In this document: one piece after another, positions 33,820 to 44,219 of the stretch
Position numbering within the stretch: the first letter of the stretch is position 1
Layout of the letters: each line of letters starts with the position of its first letter
Assembly: GCF_902493135.1 (NCBI RefSeq)
Contig: NZ_CABUOD010000026.1
Location: 5,208-69,207, forward strand
Reading direction: 5' to 3'
DNA: 64,000 nt
Source of the DNA: an uncultured Parabacteroides sp.
Lineage (GTDB): Bacteria > Bacteroidota > Bacteroidia > Bacteroidales > Tannerellaceae
Made by a program: the position numbers and the translations under genes
Notes under the pieces: model-generated
Seen by the model: only the letters and a program-made list of their open reading frames with translations
The model's database searches: none
What the model was told of the DNA's origin: nothing

Positions 33820-34233
33820 ATGATGGATTTTATTGTTGTTCCGTTGACTACCGGAATCGTATTTGCTGCTATTTATGGCTTGTTTGAATTGTTCGTGCGT
33901 AGAAAAGAGCGGTTGGCCATTATCGAAAAGATCGGTGAAAGAGTGGATATGACTGATTTTGGGAAAAAGCTCTGCCTTCCTTCGTATAGTTTACCCCGTT
34001 TTTCATTTAGTTCTTTAAAGGCGGGATGTCTGTTGATGGGAATCGGTTTCGGAGTGCTTGTGGGTTTTATCTGTGATGTGGTGCTTGCCGCCAATAGACA
34101 TTCGTTGGATTTTCGTAATGAATATGAAGCTATTACTTCTGCTTATGGCGCATCCGTCCTTTTGTTCGGCGGTTTGGGGTTGATTGTCGCATTCGTTATC
34201 GAGACGAATATGAAGAAGAAAGAGGATAAATGA
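33820..34233 (+). CDS. DUF6249-like membrane protein
   Basis: A 137-residue protein with three hydrophobic segments (residues ~5-27, 69-90 and 109-128) and a cytoplasmic loop (RRKERLAIIEKIGE). The layout and the RKERLAIIE motif match DUF6249 proteins, often found beside ECF sigma/anti-sigma genes of Bacteroidetes, as here about 1.2 kb away. ATG at 33823 is an equal alternative start. Confidence 0.7.
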   Translation: MMDFIVVPLTTGIVFAAIYGLFELFVRRKERLAIIEKIGERVDMTDFGKKLCLPSYSLPRFSFSSLKAGCLLMGIGFGVLVGFICDVVLAANRHSLDFRNEYEAITSAYGASVLLFGGLGLIVAFVIETNMKKKEDK

Positions 34234-34256
34234 TAAAGTTTTCACTTTTTTCTCAG

Positions 34257-34363
34257 GGTGAAAATTTATTTTCCCGCAAGTGAAAATAAATTTTCATCGG
34301 CATGGAACAAAAGTTTCATCGGCGGGAAACAAAAGTTCCGTGCCGATGAAACTTTTTGTTTAT
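34257..34363. repeat. Two adjoining long hairpins between convergent genes
   Basis: First GAAAATTTATTTTC paired with GAAAATAAATTTTC across a short loop (~34259-34295). Then TTTCATCGGCATGGAAC paired with GTTCCGTGCCGATGAAA (~34292-34351, one mismatch), enclosing another TTTCATCGGC copy, and followed by CTTTTTGTTT. They may end transcription from both sides, but are longer than a usual terminator. Confidence 0.7.
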
Positions 34364-35448
34364 CGGGAGGAAAGAGACGGTTGGTCGGAACGTTTCCACT
34401 CGTTGATCAGCTCGCTGATCGTTTCCTTCACCGACATGATGCGGGTGGTCCGCCAGGCATTGCTTCCGGCAAAGGCATAACCGTTCTCGAAGTTCCCTTT
34501 GAAAGCGTTATACAAGGCGGTCACGATGCAATAGGGACTTCGCGAGATGTCGCAAGTCTTGATGCAGTTGAAAGGACAAGCCTTCGGCTGCTTCAAGCCC
34601 TCTTTCACTTTCTGCAAGAAATTGCAGTGGATGGCTCGTCCCGGCATACCGACAGGACTCTTGATAATCTCGATATCCTTTTCTTCCGCTTTGATGTAGC
34701 TTTCTTTGAAAGCATCGGAAGCGTCGCACTCGGTGGTGGTGACGAAACGGGTTCCTAATTGAACGCCCGATGCTCCCAGGTCCATCACGCGTTTGATGTC
34801 TTCACCCGTGTAAATGCCTCCTGCTGCGATTACCGGGATTCTCTTGTTGTATTTTTCTTCGAAGTGTGAAACTTCTTCCACTACCTGGGGCAGCAGTTCT
34901 TCCAGTGAGAAATGCTCGTCTTCCAGCTGGTTCTCCTTATATCCTAAGTGGCCGCCTGCTTTCGGGCCTTCCAGCACGACAGCGTCGGGAAGGTAGTCGT
35001 AGTTGTTTTTCCATTTCTCACAGATGATGCGGACGGCACGCGCACTGGAAACGATGGGAACCAGTTTCGTCACGCTGTCTTTCTTCAGGAAAGACGGCAG
35101 GTCCAGCGGAAGCCCGGCGCCACTGAAAATGATGTCTACCTTTTCCGCAATACTGGTTTTCACCAGTTCGGCGAAGTCTGAAAGGGCGACCATCACGTTC
35201 ACGCCGATAATGCCTTTGGCCTTTTCACGGGCTTTGCGGATCTCGGCTGCAAGGCCCAGATTGCCGGCTTCGGTGTAGTTGGGAGAAAGTTTCTTATATA
35301 AGAGACCGAGACCGGCGGCGGAGATAACGCCAATCCCACCTTCATTTGCAACGGCTGAGGCTAAGCCGGAGAGAGATATTCCTACGCCCATTCCACCCTG
35401 GATGATTGGAATGCGGGCTTTCAGATCCCCGATTGTTAATGTCTTCAT
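34360..35448 (-). CDS. Nitronate monooxygenase family flavoprotein
   Basis: A 362-residue TIM-barrel flavoprotein from ATG 35448 (MKTLTIGDLKARIPIIQGGMGVG); the frame opens at 35550, but the extra residues are hydrophobic and not family-like. FMN-binding parts are visible: PIIQGGMGVGIS, VLEGPKAGGHLG and IPVIAAGGIYTGEDI. The family oxidises nitronates or, in FabK, reduces enoyl-ACP; either is possible. A -7 box (complement CAAAGGTA) lies at about 35483. Confidence 0.85.
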   Translation of the reverse strand: MKTLTIGDLKARIPIIQGGMGVGISLSGLASAVANEGGIGVISAAGLGLLYKKLSPNYTEAGNLGLAAEIRKAREKAKGIIGVNVMVALSDFAELVKTSIAEKVDIIFSGAGLPLDLPSFLKKDSVTKLVPIVSSARAVRIICEKWKNNYDYLPDAVVLEGPKAGGHLGYKENQLEDEHFSLEELLPQVVEEVSHFEEKYNKRIPVIAAGGIYTGEDIKRVMDLGASGVQLGTRFVTTTECDASDAFKESYIKAEEKDIEIIKSPVGMPGRAIHCNFLQKVKEGLKQPKACPFNCIKTCDISRSPYCIVTALYNAFKGNFENGYAFAGSNAWRTTRIMSVKETISELINEWKRSDQPSLSSR

Positions 35449-35563
35449 GTAAATAAAATATGTAAATAAAAAATATATCCCGCAAAGGTAGCACAATAAA
35501 CCAAAGGATGTGCAAAAAGAGCCAATATTATTGCACAAATTATTTGCCATTGTGCAATAAAGC

Positions 35564-36382
35564 TTATTTGACCGGGATATAACCGACCTGTTTAACCGTT
35601 GCCTGCCCTTCTGCCGACAGGATATAATCGATAAAAGGTTTCACTTTGCCTTCCTTCTTTACATCGTAGTAATAGAATAGCGGACGGACGATCGGGTATG
35701 CCTTGTTTTTCGCATTCTCGAAGGATGGTTCGGTGAATGTCTTGCCTGCATCGTAAGAGACATGGATCGGTTTTACTTCTTTGTTGACGTAAGCCAGGCC
35801 GACATAACCGATCGCTCCTTTGGTCTGGCTGACAGACTGGATGATCGCTCCGGTTGCGGGCATGCTGAGGATGCCGTTCATATAGTTCTTGTTCTTCAGG
35901 ACGCTTTCTTTGAAGAACTCGTATGTCCCGGAGGATGTTTCGCGCGAATAGGCTACGATCTTCATGTCGGCGCCGCCCACTTCTTTCCAGTTCTTGATCT
36001 TCCCGGTGAAAATGCCTTCCAACTGTTCACGCGTCAGGTTGGATACCTGATTGGACGGGTGTACGACTACTGCCAGCGCATCGTAGGCGATCACCACTTC
36101 TTTGGCGCTTTTCTTCGCTTCCTGCAGTTTGACTTTTTCGTCGAATTTCATCTTACGGGAAGACATGGCGATATCGGTTGTTCCTTCCATCAAGGCTGAA
36201 ATACCGACGCCGGAACCGCCTCCCGTCACCGTTATCTTGGCCGATTTGTTTTTGTTGATGAAGTTTTCCGCTTCCGTCTGGCTTAAGGGAAGGCAAGTGT
36301 CGCTTCCTTTGATTTTCTGCGCAAACGCGTTCGATACCAACATACTGGCGGCTACTGCGGCCATAACAATTGTCTTTTTCAT
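35564..36382 (-). CDS. PstS-type phosphate-binding protein
   Basis: A 272-residue periplasmic solute-binding protein with a signal peptide (VMAAVAASMLVSNAFAQ). Motifs of the phosphate-binding family are TGGGSGVGISALMEGTTDIAMSSR and SRETSSGTYEFF, which line the anion site. It supplies phosphate to a PstCAB transporter, not encoded in the window. It sits 81 bases downstream of an OprP-like porin gene. Confidence 0.9.
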   Translation of the reverse strand: MKKTIVMAAVAASMLVSNAFAQKIKGSDTCLPLSQTEAENFINKNKSAKITVTGGGSGVGISALMEGTTDIAMSSRKMKFDEKVKLQEAKKSAKEVVIAYDALAVVVHPSNQVSNLTREQLEGIFTGKIKNWKEVGGADMKIVAYSRETSSGTYEFFKESVLKNKNYMNGILSMPATGAIIQSVSQTKGAIGYVGLAYVNKEVKPIHVSYDAGKTFTEPSFENAKNKAYPIVRPLFYYYDVKKEGKVKPFIDYILSAEGQATVKQVGYIPVK

Positions 36383-36463
36383 TACTTTGTCTTGAATTAA
36401 TTTTCTGTATGCAAAGTAAGTACAGGCGTATTGCAGGCGTGTGAAACAGATGTTACGTTTCTA

Positions 36464-37759
36464 TTAAAACTTATATTGCAGGCGCAAGGTGAAGACGTCG
36501 TCTTTCCTGTCCTTTTCATATCCCTTTACGAAGTCGCTCTTTTCGTTGAAGTTGAATTCGTAGTAGGCTTGCACGCGGATATGTTTGTTGAAACGGTACA
36601 AGGCGCCGATGCCGAGTGTGCTCTGGGCGAGGTCGGTCTTGGAGGTGAGGCTGTTTTCAACGCCGATCTCATTCCCTTTCAACTTGGTGTTGGGATCATA
36701 AGCGTCGTATTTCAGGACGGCGGAGAATGGAGTGGTTCCGATATCGTGCACCAAATAGAAGAAGTAGCCGATGAAAGGACGCTTGAACAGGGAGTTTTCC
36801 GGTTCGTTGGCCGGACGTGTCCCTGTGTTGGGACTTTTGCTGCTGCCGGCAATGCCCGGCTGTGTGCCTAACAGTCCTTCACCGCGCAGGGTGGTCGTTC
36901 CCCAACCGTTTTTGAATGAGAACTGCGCGTCCAAGCCGATGTACTCGCGTTTCATGTATGTACCGGTTTCTCCTTTGTCTATTGCTATGAACTTTTTGCC
37001 TTGAAGTTCGTAGGCCGTGGTGGTCGGATTGTAAACGCCGCCATTGTAGTAGGAGGCGCCTAATCCCCATTTTCCCCAGTTGCTTATTTCCTTTTCGGCT
37101 CCCAGGCGGCCGATGAAGTCTTTGCGGCTGTCGGTCTCGCGGTTGATGCTGTTACCGGCGAACAGTCCGGCGTCAAGGCGTAGAAAACCGATCGGGCTTG
37201 TCTCTTTGGCTCGTAGCGTCAGCATGGCGCCTAAGTCGCGTTCGTCCGGAAAGAAGTATTGGATGATGGCGGCACGTTCGGGAGATTCCAACCCGCTTGT
37301 CGAGTAGCCGATTTCGTGGCCGAAAGGACGGTTGAAAACCCCCGCCATCAGTTGGCTGCGTTTTGTCCAGGGATCTTTTATGCCGATGTAAAGGTCGCGG
37401 AAGCTGACGCCTTTGTCGTTGGCTTCGATCTGCACGGCGCCGGTTCCGATGCCATCGTCATATTCGAATTTCAACCGTCCGCGGCGGATGCCGAAACGGT
37501 TGAAACCTTTATCTTCATGTTCGTTCTTGTCGCCTACTTTCAAGGTGGCATCTTCCTGGCCATATTGGAATTGCCCTTGGATATAGGCCGATACTTTGAA
37601 CTTGCTGAGTTTCCGGACGATTTTATCCAGAGTCGTCGTCTCTTGCGTGAGTGAATCGACGCGAGCGTTCAGCTTCTCTATTTCCTGAGCTTCCTGTGCT
37701 TTCATGGCAAACGGAAGCAGCGCTAACAGACCGAGCGCGATAATCTTTCCTGATTTCAT
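36464..37759 (-). CDS. OprO/OprP-like phosphate porin
   Basis: A 431-residue outer-membrane beta-barrel with a signal peptide (IALGLLALLPFAMKAQ), a short coiled segment (EIEKLNARVDSLTQETTTLDKIV, typical for trimerising porins) and many alternating strands ending in FTLRLQYKF with a C-terminal Phe. It matches the phosphate-selective porin O/P group. With PstS next to it, an anion/phosphate uptake route is inferred. Confidence 0.88.
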   Translation of the reverse strand: MKSGKIIALGLLALLPFAMKAQEAQEIEKLNARVDSLTQETTTLDKIVRKLSKFKVSAYIQGQFQYGQEDATLKVGDKNEHEDKGFNRFGIRRGRLKFEYDDGIGTGAVQIEANDKGVSFRDLYIGIKDPWTKRSQLMAGVFNRPFGHEIGYSTSGLESPERAAIIQYFFPDERDLGAMLTLRAKETSPIGFLRLDAGLFAGNSINRETDSRKDFIGRLGAEKEISNWGKWGLGASYYNGGVYNPTTTAYELQGKKFIAIDKGETGTYMKREYIGLDAQFSFKNGWGTTTLRGEGLLGTQPGIAGSSKSPNTGTRPANEPENSLFKRPFIGYFFYLVHDIGTTPFSAVLKYDAYDPNTKLKGNEIGVENSLTSKTDLAQSTLGIGALYRFNKHIRVQAYYEFNFNEKSDFVKGYEKDRKDDVFTLRLQYKF

Positions 37760-37865
37760 TCCTGACTTTTTGGGTTGTGGGGGATAAATACCACATCACT
37801 GTTTTTCCGTTTGCAAAGGAACAAGAATGCTGTTTCGCAATTACGACATATATGTTACATTTATG

Positions 37866-39767
37866 TTACAAGTTGCCCACAACATGGCGCGTACTTTCCG
37901 CACGCTTTTCAAGTTCTTTGATTGTTAATGTTATAACTTTTCCAACCGGCTTATTGTTCCGGTAAGTGACAATACGCAGCCAGGTCGCATTCTTGGGTAT
38001 CCGGAGCGGAGCCTCATACTTCGGAGTGAAGTTGTCGGGATCCGTGTTGTCGAATGTATAATGGATGTCGAGGTTGCCCGGTTCGCTGTCCAGCTTGATT
38101 TCCAGTCCGCCGTCTTCTGCGTAATAAGGGGTGACGATGGCGTTATACATGCTGCGGGCGTAGTTGACTTGCGCCTGGTCCGCACGTGCGAAATGTTGTT
38201 CGACACGTGGCCAGAACTCATCCCAGTCCGCTTTGGCCGGTCCGGTCCATAGAACTTCGGCAAGTGCCCATCCGCGTGGCCAGGTCATATATTCGGCATG
38301 GCGGAAAGTCGGGACGGATTCTGCCCAGAGGTTGCCTTGTCCTCCTAATACCATCTCGGCCGGCACACTGTCGGGAACGGGGTTGAAACTATAGGAATCT
38401 TTCAGCCGGCACATGGAATAAGTATCCGGTTCGACAGACGGTTCACCTTGCCAGAGGTCGATATAGCAATGTTCGGTCGGTGTCATAATCACATGATGCC
38501 CGGCTTTTGCCGATTTGATTCCGCCTTCCATCCCGCGCCAACTCATAACGGTGGCATCGGGAGCCAGTCCGCCGTCGATAATCTCGTCCCAGCCGATCAG
38601 CTTTTTCCCTTTTTCTTTCAGGATGCTTTCCATACGGTGGATGAAGTAACTCTGCAGTTCATTCTCGTCCTTCAGTTTCTCCGCTTTCATGCGGGCCTGG
38701 CAACGCGGGCATTTGTGCCAGAAACCTTTGAAACACTCGTCGCCCCCGATATGGACATATTCGTCGGGGAAAAGGGCTGCCACTTCCGTCAATACCTTGT
38801 CCATAAACTCGAAAGTAGCGTCTTTGCCGACACAGAGCGTGTTTTCGTCTTCGCCGTAAAACTTGTTGCCGACCCCGACAGCCGACGGTGCTTTCATACA
38901 GGCCAGGTCAGGATAGGCGACGAGGGCCGCCAAGCTATGTCCCGGCACGTCTATTTCCGGAATGACGCGCACGTAGCGTTCTGCTGCATAGGCCAGCACT
39001 TCCTTTACGTCCTCCTGCGTGTAGAACCCTCCATAGGTCGCTTCTTCTCCCGGTTGCTGTGGTTCGCGTTGCCACCATTGCCCGACCCGCGGAGCACGCC
39101 AGGCGCCAACTTCCGTCAGACGCGGCAGTGATTTTATTTCCAGACGCCATCCTTGATCGTCGGTCAAGTGCCAGTGGAATACATTCATTTTGTATTCTGC
39201 CAGTTCGTCGATGTATTTCTTCACTTCCTCTTTTGTGAACCAGTGGCGGCTGACGTCAAGCATCAGTCCGCGCCAGGCAAACTGAGGTTTGTCGGTGATA
39301 TCGGCACAGGGGATCGTCCAGTCGATGCCTTTTTGTTCCCGGCTGCTTTTTATTTCGGGAGGAAGCATCTGCAATAAAGTTTGTACCCCGTAGAAGATGC
39401 CGGCCGGCTGGTTGGCAGTGATGATGATCTCGCCTTGTTTTACCAGCAAGCGATATCCTTCTGCGCCGAGAGCGGCATCGTCGGTCAGTTTAAATTCGAT
39501 GTTGCCGTGTTTCTCAACCGGAACTTCTAAGCCTGTTGCGGGTGCGACCTTATTGCTGAAGTAGCGTGCTATCCCTATCAACTGAGGATTGGAAGTGTCG
39601 AGCGTGATAGCTGCCCGGCGAGTCAGTTTGAAGTGATCCGCTCCGACCTTCATTTCTTGGGGCTGTGGGATCAATGCCAATGCATTATCCGGAATGCCTT
39701 TGTGGGAACAAGAGCTGAATCCCAGTATAAGGCTTGCTGTAGTGAGGATAAATAGCAACTTTTTCAT
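37866..39767 (-). CDS. GH20 beta-N-acetylhexosaminidase lipoprotein
   Basis: A 633-residue enzyme with a lipoprotein signal (LILGFSSC, Cys20). An N-terminal GH20b domain comes before the TIM-barrel GH20 domain, with RGLMLDVSRHWF and the catalytic Asp-Glu pair in VHIGGDECFKG. The C-terminal ~90 residues form a small beta-domain of the type often fused to GH20. It removes terminal GlcNAc/GalNAc from host or dietary glycans, probably at the cell surface or periplasm. Confidence 0.95.
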   Translation of the reverse strand: MKKLLFILTTASLILGFSSCSHKGIPDNALALIPQPQEMKVGADHFKLTRRAAITLDTSNPQLIGIARYFSNKVAPATGLEVPVEKHGNIEFKLTDDAALGAEGYRLLVKQGEIIITANQPAGIFYGVQTLLQMLPPEIKSSREQKGIDWTIPCADITDKPQFAWRGLMLDVSRHWFTKEEVKKYIDELAEYKMNVFHWHLTDDQGWRLEIKSLPRLTEVGAWRAPRVGQWWQREPQQPGEEATYGGFYTQEDVKEVLAYAAERYVRVIPEIDVPGHSLAALVAYPDLACMKAPSAVGVGNKFYGEDENTLCVGKDATFEFMDKVLTEVAALFPDEYVHIGGDECFKGFWHKCPRCQARMKAEKLKDENELQSYFIHRMESILKEKGKKLIGWDEIIDGGLAPDATVMSWRGMEGGIKSAKAGHHVIMTPTEHCYIDLWQGEPSVEPDTYSMCRLKDSYSFNPVPDSVPAEMVLGGQGNLWAESVPTFRHAEYMTWPRGWALAEVLWTGPAKADWDEFWPRVEQHFARADQAQVNYARSMYNAIVTPYYAEDGGLEIKLDSEPGNLDIHYTFDNTDPDNFTPKYEAPLRIPKNATWLRIVTYRNNKPVGKVITLTIKELEKRAESTRHVVGNL

Positions 39768-39812
39768 GAAGCAGTGTACTTGTTTATTGTTTAGGCAGCG
39801 AAGATAGAGATT

Positions 39813-40376
39813 CTATTTCACAAAGCCAATCCGGGGACGTGGTTTATCGCTGATTGATTTTTTACTTTGCAACTCGGCAAGTGTTTGGTTGATCAATTCC
39901 AGTTGCACGCGCGTATCTTCGTTGATGTCGTTGTAGTCGGCAAAAGCTTCTTCGATATATTCTTTGAGTTCTTTTATTTCCTGCCGGATTTCTGTTATCT
40001 TGTCTGTTGGCGGGTTGGATACAAGTTTCCGGATGGCGACAAAAGCGCGGGTAATTAAAATGCTGGTTTGCACGGCAATCTCGCTTCTCAATACACTTGC
40101 CAGCATGACAACACCATGTTCCGTAAAAGCGAACGGTAGAGCCGATTTGGGACGTTTGGTTTTTAATGTCATCACAAAATGTGATGACATAGGATCTAAC
40201 TCTTCTTTTGTCAATTGAAACATGAAATCTTCCGGGAATCGTGCAATATTGCGTTTCACAGCTTGATTCAGTACGCGAGTTTCTACTTGGTACATTTCTG
40301 CCAGATCGAAATCCAACATGACTTTCATGCCTCTGATTTCATAGATCTTACTTTGGATAACTTGTAATTCTTCCAT
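39813..40376 (-). CDS. ORF6N-domain protein
   Basis: A 187-residue protein with an N-terminal ORF6N domain (IYEIRGMKVMLDFDLAEMYQVETRVLNQAVKRN, then RFPEDFMFQL), a short conserved stretch (PFAFTEHGVVMLASVL), and a C-terminal coiled-coil (residues ~115-170). ORF6N/KilA-N-type domains are found in phage and mobile DNA regulators, yet solitary copies like this are common in Bacteroidales chromosomes. The function is not known. Confidence 0.85.
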   Translation of the reverse strand: MEELQVIQSKIYEIRGMKVMLDFDLAEMYQVETRVLNQAVKRNIARFPEDFMFQLTKEELDPMSSHFVMTLKTKRPKSALPFAFTEHGVVMLASVLRSEIAVQTSILITRAFVAIRKLVSNPPTDKITEIRQEIKELKEYIEEAFADYNDINEDTRVQLELINQTLAELQSKKSISDKPRPRIGFVK

Positions 40377-40526
40377 CTGTCGTAAATTTCAATAAAGGTT
40401 TCTATTTTTTGCGAAGATAGAGATTAATACGGAAGAAATGCATGAAAGGAGGCTTAAATGCTATTTCGGGCATGAAAATAAAAAAAGTTGCGCTATATTG
40501 TAATAACGCAACTTTCTATTTAAATA

Positions 40527-43500
40527 TTATTTCTTATGCTCTTCTATCCACTTCCGTGCGTTCACGAAACCTTCGATCCACGGAGTGACTTCGTCGCTGC
40601 CCCGGCGATCTTCGGGGTAGTAACCGCACTGCCACGGGAACATCGCACGTTCCAAGTGAGGCATCATAGCCAGATGGCGTCCGTCGTGCGAGCAGACACC
40701 GGCAACCGACCAGGGCGAACCGTTCGGGTTGGCGGGATAGCCTTCGTAGTTGTATTTAAGTGCGATATGGTATTCTTTTTCTTCATACGGGAAAGAGAAC
40801 TTGCCTTCGCCGTGAGCCACCCAGATCCCTAATTTGGAACCGCTTAACGAACCGAGCATGACGGAATGGTTTTTGGGGATCTCGACCGAGATGAAGTTCG
40901 ATTCGAACTTGTGCGAATCGTTGTGCAACATCTTGTGCTTCTTCTCATGTTCCGGATAAACGACTCCTAACTCAGCCATCAGCTGGCAACCGTTGCAGAT
41001 ACCCAAACTCAAGGTGTCGGGACGTGCATAGAAATTGTCCAGTGCCTTCTTGGCTTTCTCGTTATATAAGAAACCGCCGGCCCAGCCTTTGGCAGAGCCC
41101 AAAACGTCGGAATTGGAGAAACCGCCGCAGAATACGATCATGTTTACGTCTTCCAATGTTTCGCGTCCGGATGCCAAATCGGTCATGTGAACGTCTTTCA
41201 CATCGAAACCTGCCAGATACAGTGCATAAGACGTTTCACGTTCGCACTGGCAACCCTTTTCACGGATTACGGCGGCACGGATTCCGCTCTTTCCTTTGCG
41301 ATCGGCAGTCAGGCCGTAAGAAGACAGCTTGCCGGTGAAGTTCTTCGGGTATTTGAATTCCAGCGGTTGCATCTTGTAGTTCTCGAAACGGTTGCCTGCG
41401 CATACGCTACCGCTCTGCTTGATGTCCAGTTTATAAGAAGATTCGTACCATACGTCGCGCATGTAGTCGATGCCGAAGTGGTACTGGATGCCTTCTTTGG
41501 AAACCAGGATGTGACGTTCGGAAGTCGGCTTGGCGATAACGGCAAAACCTACGCCTGCGTCTTCCATCAGCTTCTCGAATGCTTTCTTGTCTTTCACCTG
41601 AACCAGGATACCCGGATTTTCAGCGAACAGGATCTTGATGATGTCCTGTTCGGCCAACTTGTCGAGGTTTACTTCCAGGCCGCCTTCCACATTGGCGAAG
41701 CACATTTCGAGCAATGCCGTGATCATACCGCCGGCTGAAATATCATGTCCGGCGAGAACCAGTCCTTTTTCGATAGCATCCTGGATTGCATTGAAAGCAT
41801 CGGCAAAATACTCGCTGTCCTTTACCGTCGGGACTTCATCGCCCAACTTGTTCAGAACCTGCGCAAGAGCGGAACCGCCCAACTTCATCGTGTCAAACGA
41901 GAAGTCTATATAATATATGTAAGAATTCTTTTCATGGGCCAATGCCGGAGAAACGATCTTTCGGATGTCGCTGACTTCCGCACCGGCGGAAATAATCACC
42001 GTACCCGGAGCAATCACTTTGTCGTCGCCATATTTCTGCGTCATGGACAGAGAGTCTTTACCGGTCGGGATATTGATCCCCAATGCACAAGCGAAATCGG
42101 AAGCAGCCTGGACCGCCTTGTACAGACGGGCATCCTCGCCTTCGTTACGGCACGGCCACATCCAGTTGGCACTCAAAGATACGCCTGTCAGCTTATCGGA
42201 CAGCGGAGCGAAAACGATATTTGTCAACGATTCGGCGATCGCCATGACTGAACCGGCAGCCGGGTCGATCATCGCCACCTGCGGGGCATGGCCGATAGAA
42301 GTAGCGATACCCGCTTTCCCTCGATAATCCAAAGCTACTGCACCCAAGTCACTCAACGGCAACTGCAATTCACCCTGGCATTGCTGGCGGGCAACCTTGC
42401 CTGTCACCGAACGGTCCACCTTGTTGGTCAACCAGTCCTTACATGCAACGGCTTCCAGTTGAAGCACGTTTTCGAGGTAGTGATGCAGTTCGGATTCCTT
42501 ATAAACGACCGGAGCGTATGTCTCTTCAACCGTATGGTCCTTCATGATCGTTCTTGGCGGTTTACCGAACATATATTCCAACTTGATGTCGATCGGCTTC
42601 ACGCCGTCGGCTTGTTCGAAGACGAACTTCATATCGTTGGTCGTTTCACCCACCACATACATCGGGGAGCGTTCGCGGTCGGCAATGCGCTGTACGCGGG
42701 CTACATCTTCTTCTTTCATCAGCAAGCCCATACGTTCCTGGCTTTCGTTGCCCACGATTTCCTTCGCGGAAAGTGTCGGGTCGCCTACGGGCAGTTGGCT
42801 CATGTCGATATGTCCGCCGGTCGCTTCCACCAATTCGGAGAGACAGTTCAGGTGACCGCCTGCGCCGTGGTCGTGGATGGAGATCACCGGGTTGTTGTCC
42901 GATTCGGCAATCGCACGGATCACGTTGGAAACACGTTTCTGCATTTCCGGATTGGCACGCTGTACGGCGTTCAACTCGATACCGCTGGTGTACTGGCCCG
43001 TGTTTACCGATGAAACAGCACCGCCGCCCATGCCGATGCGGTAGTTGTCACCGCCTAACAAGACTACTTTCTCGCCCGGTGCGGGATCGCCCTTCAACGC
43101 GTCGCGCATATTGGCATAACCGACGCCGCCGGCCAACATGATCACTTTGTCGTAAGCATATTTCTTTTTGTTCTCTTCGTGTTCGAAGGTCAGGACCGAA
43201 CCGCAGATCAGCGGCTGTCCGAACTTGTTACCGAAATCGGATGCACCGTTGGAGGCCTTGATCAGGATCTGCTCCGGAGTCTGGTACAACCAAGGGCGCG
43301 GATCGAGGATCTTTTCCCATTCGCGTGCACCTTCCGTACGCGGATAAGATGTCATATAAACGGCTGTTCCTGCAATCGGCAGAGATGATTTTCCACCCCC
43401 CAGACGGTCGCGGATCTCGCCCCCCGATCCGGTAGCCGCACCGTTGAACGGTTCGACCGTTGTCGGGAAGTTGTGGGTTTCAGCTTTCAGCGAGATAACC

Positions 43501-44219
43501 GATTTGATTTCCTTCACTTCGTAGAAATCCGGTTTGTCGCCGCTGGCCGGAGCGAACTGTTCGATCACCGGGCCTTCGTTGAAAGCCACATTATCTTTAT
43601 AGGCGGAAACCAATTTGTTCGGGTTTTCCGCCGATGTTTTCTTGATCAGGTTAAAGAGAGAACTTTCTTTCTCTTCTCCGTCGATAATAAATGTACCGCC
43701 GAAGATTTTGTGACGGCAGTGTTCCGAGTTCACCTGTGCAAAACCGTACACTTCGCTGTCGGTCAGCCGGCGTTCCAGCTTCTGGCTTACTTCGTTGAGG
43801 TAAGCTACTTCTTCATCGCTCAACGCCAGTCCTTCCTGCTTGTTGTAGGCTTCGATATCCTCGATATAAACAATCGGGTCCGGTTGTTTGCTGATCGTGA
43901 AGATGTCTTGGTTCAGACCGTTGTAGATACGCTGCAACATCGGGTCATGTTCTGCTTCGGCGGAAGAAACGGGGAAGTATTCCTCGATGCGTGAGATACC
44001 GGTGAGTCCCATGTTCTGGGTGATTTCCACGGCATTCGTACTCCACGGGGTGATCATTTCCCGGCGTGGACCAACATACCAGCCTTCCAATGTTTCAGCC
44101 TGGAGAGGTTTTGCCTCGCTAAAAGCCCAAACTAATTTTTCTACATCTTCAGGTGAGAAAGCGTGTGCAGCCTCCACAGCTAACACCGTCTTTGTTGGAG
44201 ATTGAAAGAATAGAATCAT
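40527..44219 (-). CDS. purL: Phosphoribosylformylglycinamidine synthase
   Basis: A 1230-residue single-chain FGAM synthase. The N-terminal PurS-like domain, two AIR-synthase-type halves (HNFPTTVEPFNGAATGSGGEIRDR is the ATP/substrate signature) and a C-terminal class I glutaminase domain with the nucleophilic Cys in GICNGCQLM are present, as is the late His/Glu pair. It converts FGAR to FGAM in purine synthesis. A -7 box TATCTTTG (complement at 44287-44294) marks the promoter. Confidence 0.97.
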   Translation of the reverse strand: MILFFQSPTKTVLAVEAAHAFSPEDVEKLVWAFSEAKPLQAETLEGWYVGPRREMITPWSTNAVEITQNMGLTGISRIEEYFPVSSAEAEHDPMLQRIYNGLNQDIFTISKQPDPIVYIEDIEAYNKQEGLALSDEEVAYLNEVSQKLERRLTDSEVYGFAQVNSEHCRHKIFGGTFIIDGEEKESSLFNLIKKTSAENPNKLVSAYKDNVAFNEGPVIEQFAPASGDKPDFYEVKEIKSVISLKAETHNFPTTVEPFNGAATGSGGEIRDRLGGGKSSLPIAGTAVYMTSYPRTEGAREWEKILDPRPWLYQTPEQILIKASNGASDFGNKFGQPLICGSVLTFEHEENKKKYAYDKVIMLAGGVGYANMRDALKGDPAPGEKVVLLGGDNYRIGMGGGAVSSVNTGQYTSGIELNAVQRANPEMQKRVSNVIRAIAESDNNPVISIHDHGAGGHLNCLSELVEATGGHIDMSQLPVGDPTLSAKEIVGNESQERMGLLMKEEDVARVQRIADRERSPMYVVGETTNDMKFVFEQADGVKPIDIKLEYMFGKPPRTIMKDHTVEETYAPVVYKESELHHYLENVLQLEAVACKDWLTNKVDRSVTGKVARQQCQGELQLPLSDLGAVALDYRGKAGIATSIGHAPQVAMIDPAAGSVMAIAESLTNIVFAPLSDKLTGVSLSANWMWPCRNEGEDARLYKAVQAASDFACALGINIPTGKDSLSMTQKYGDDKVIAPGTVIISAGAEVSDIRKIVSPALAHEKNSYIYYIDFSFDTMKLGGSALAQVLNKLGDEVPTVKDSEYFADAFNAIQDAIEKGLVLAGHDISAGGMITALLEMCFANVEGGLEVNLDKLAEQDIIKILFAENPGILVQVKDKKAFEKLMEDAGVGFAVIAKPTSERHILVSKEGIQYHFGIDYMRDVWYESSYKLDIKQSGSVCAGNRFENYKMQPLEFKYPKNFTGKLSSYGLTADRKGKSGIRAAVIREKGCQCERETSYALYLAGFDVKDVHMTDLASGRETLEDVNMIVFCGGFSNSDVLGSAKGWAGGFLYNEKAKKALDNFYARPDTLSLGICNGCQLMAELGVVYPEHEKKHKMLHNDSHKFESNFISVEIPKNHSVMLGSLSGSKLGIWVAHGEGKFSFPYEEKEYHIALKYNYEGYPANPNGSPWSVAGVCSHDGRHLAMMPHLERAMFPWQCGYYPEDRRGSDEVTPWIEGFVNARKWIEEHKK

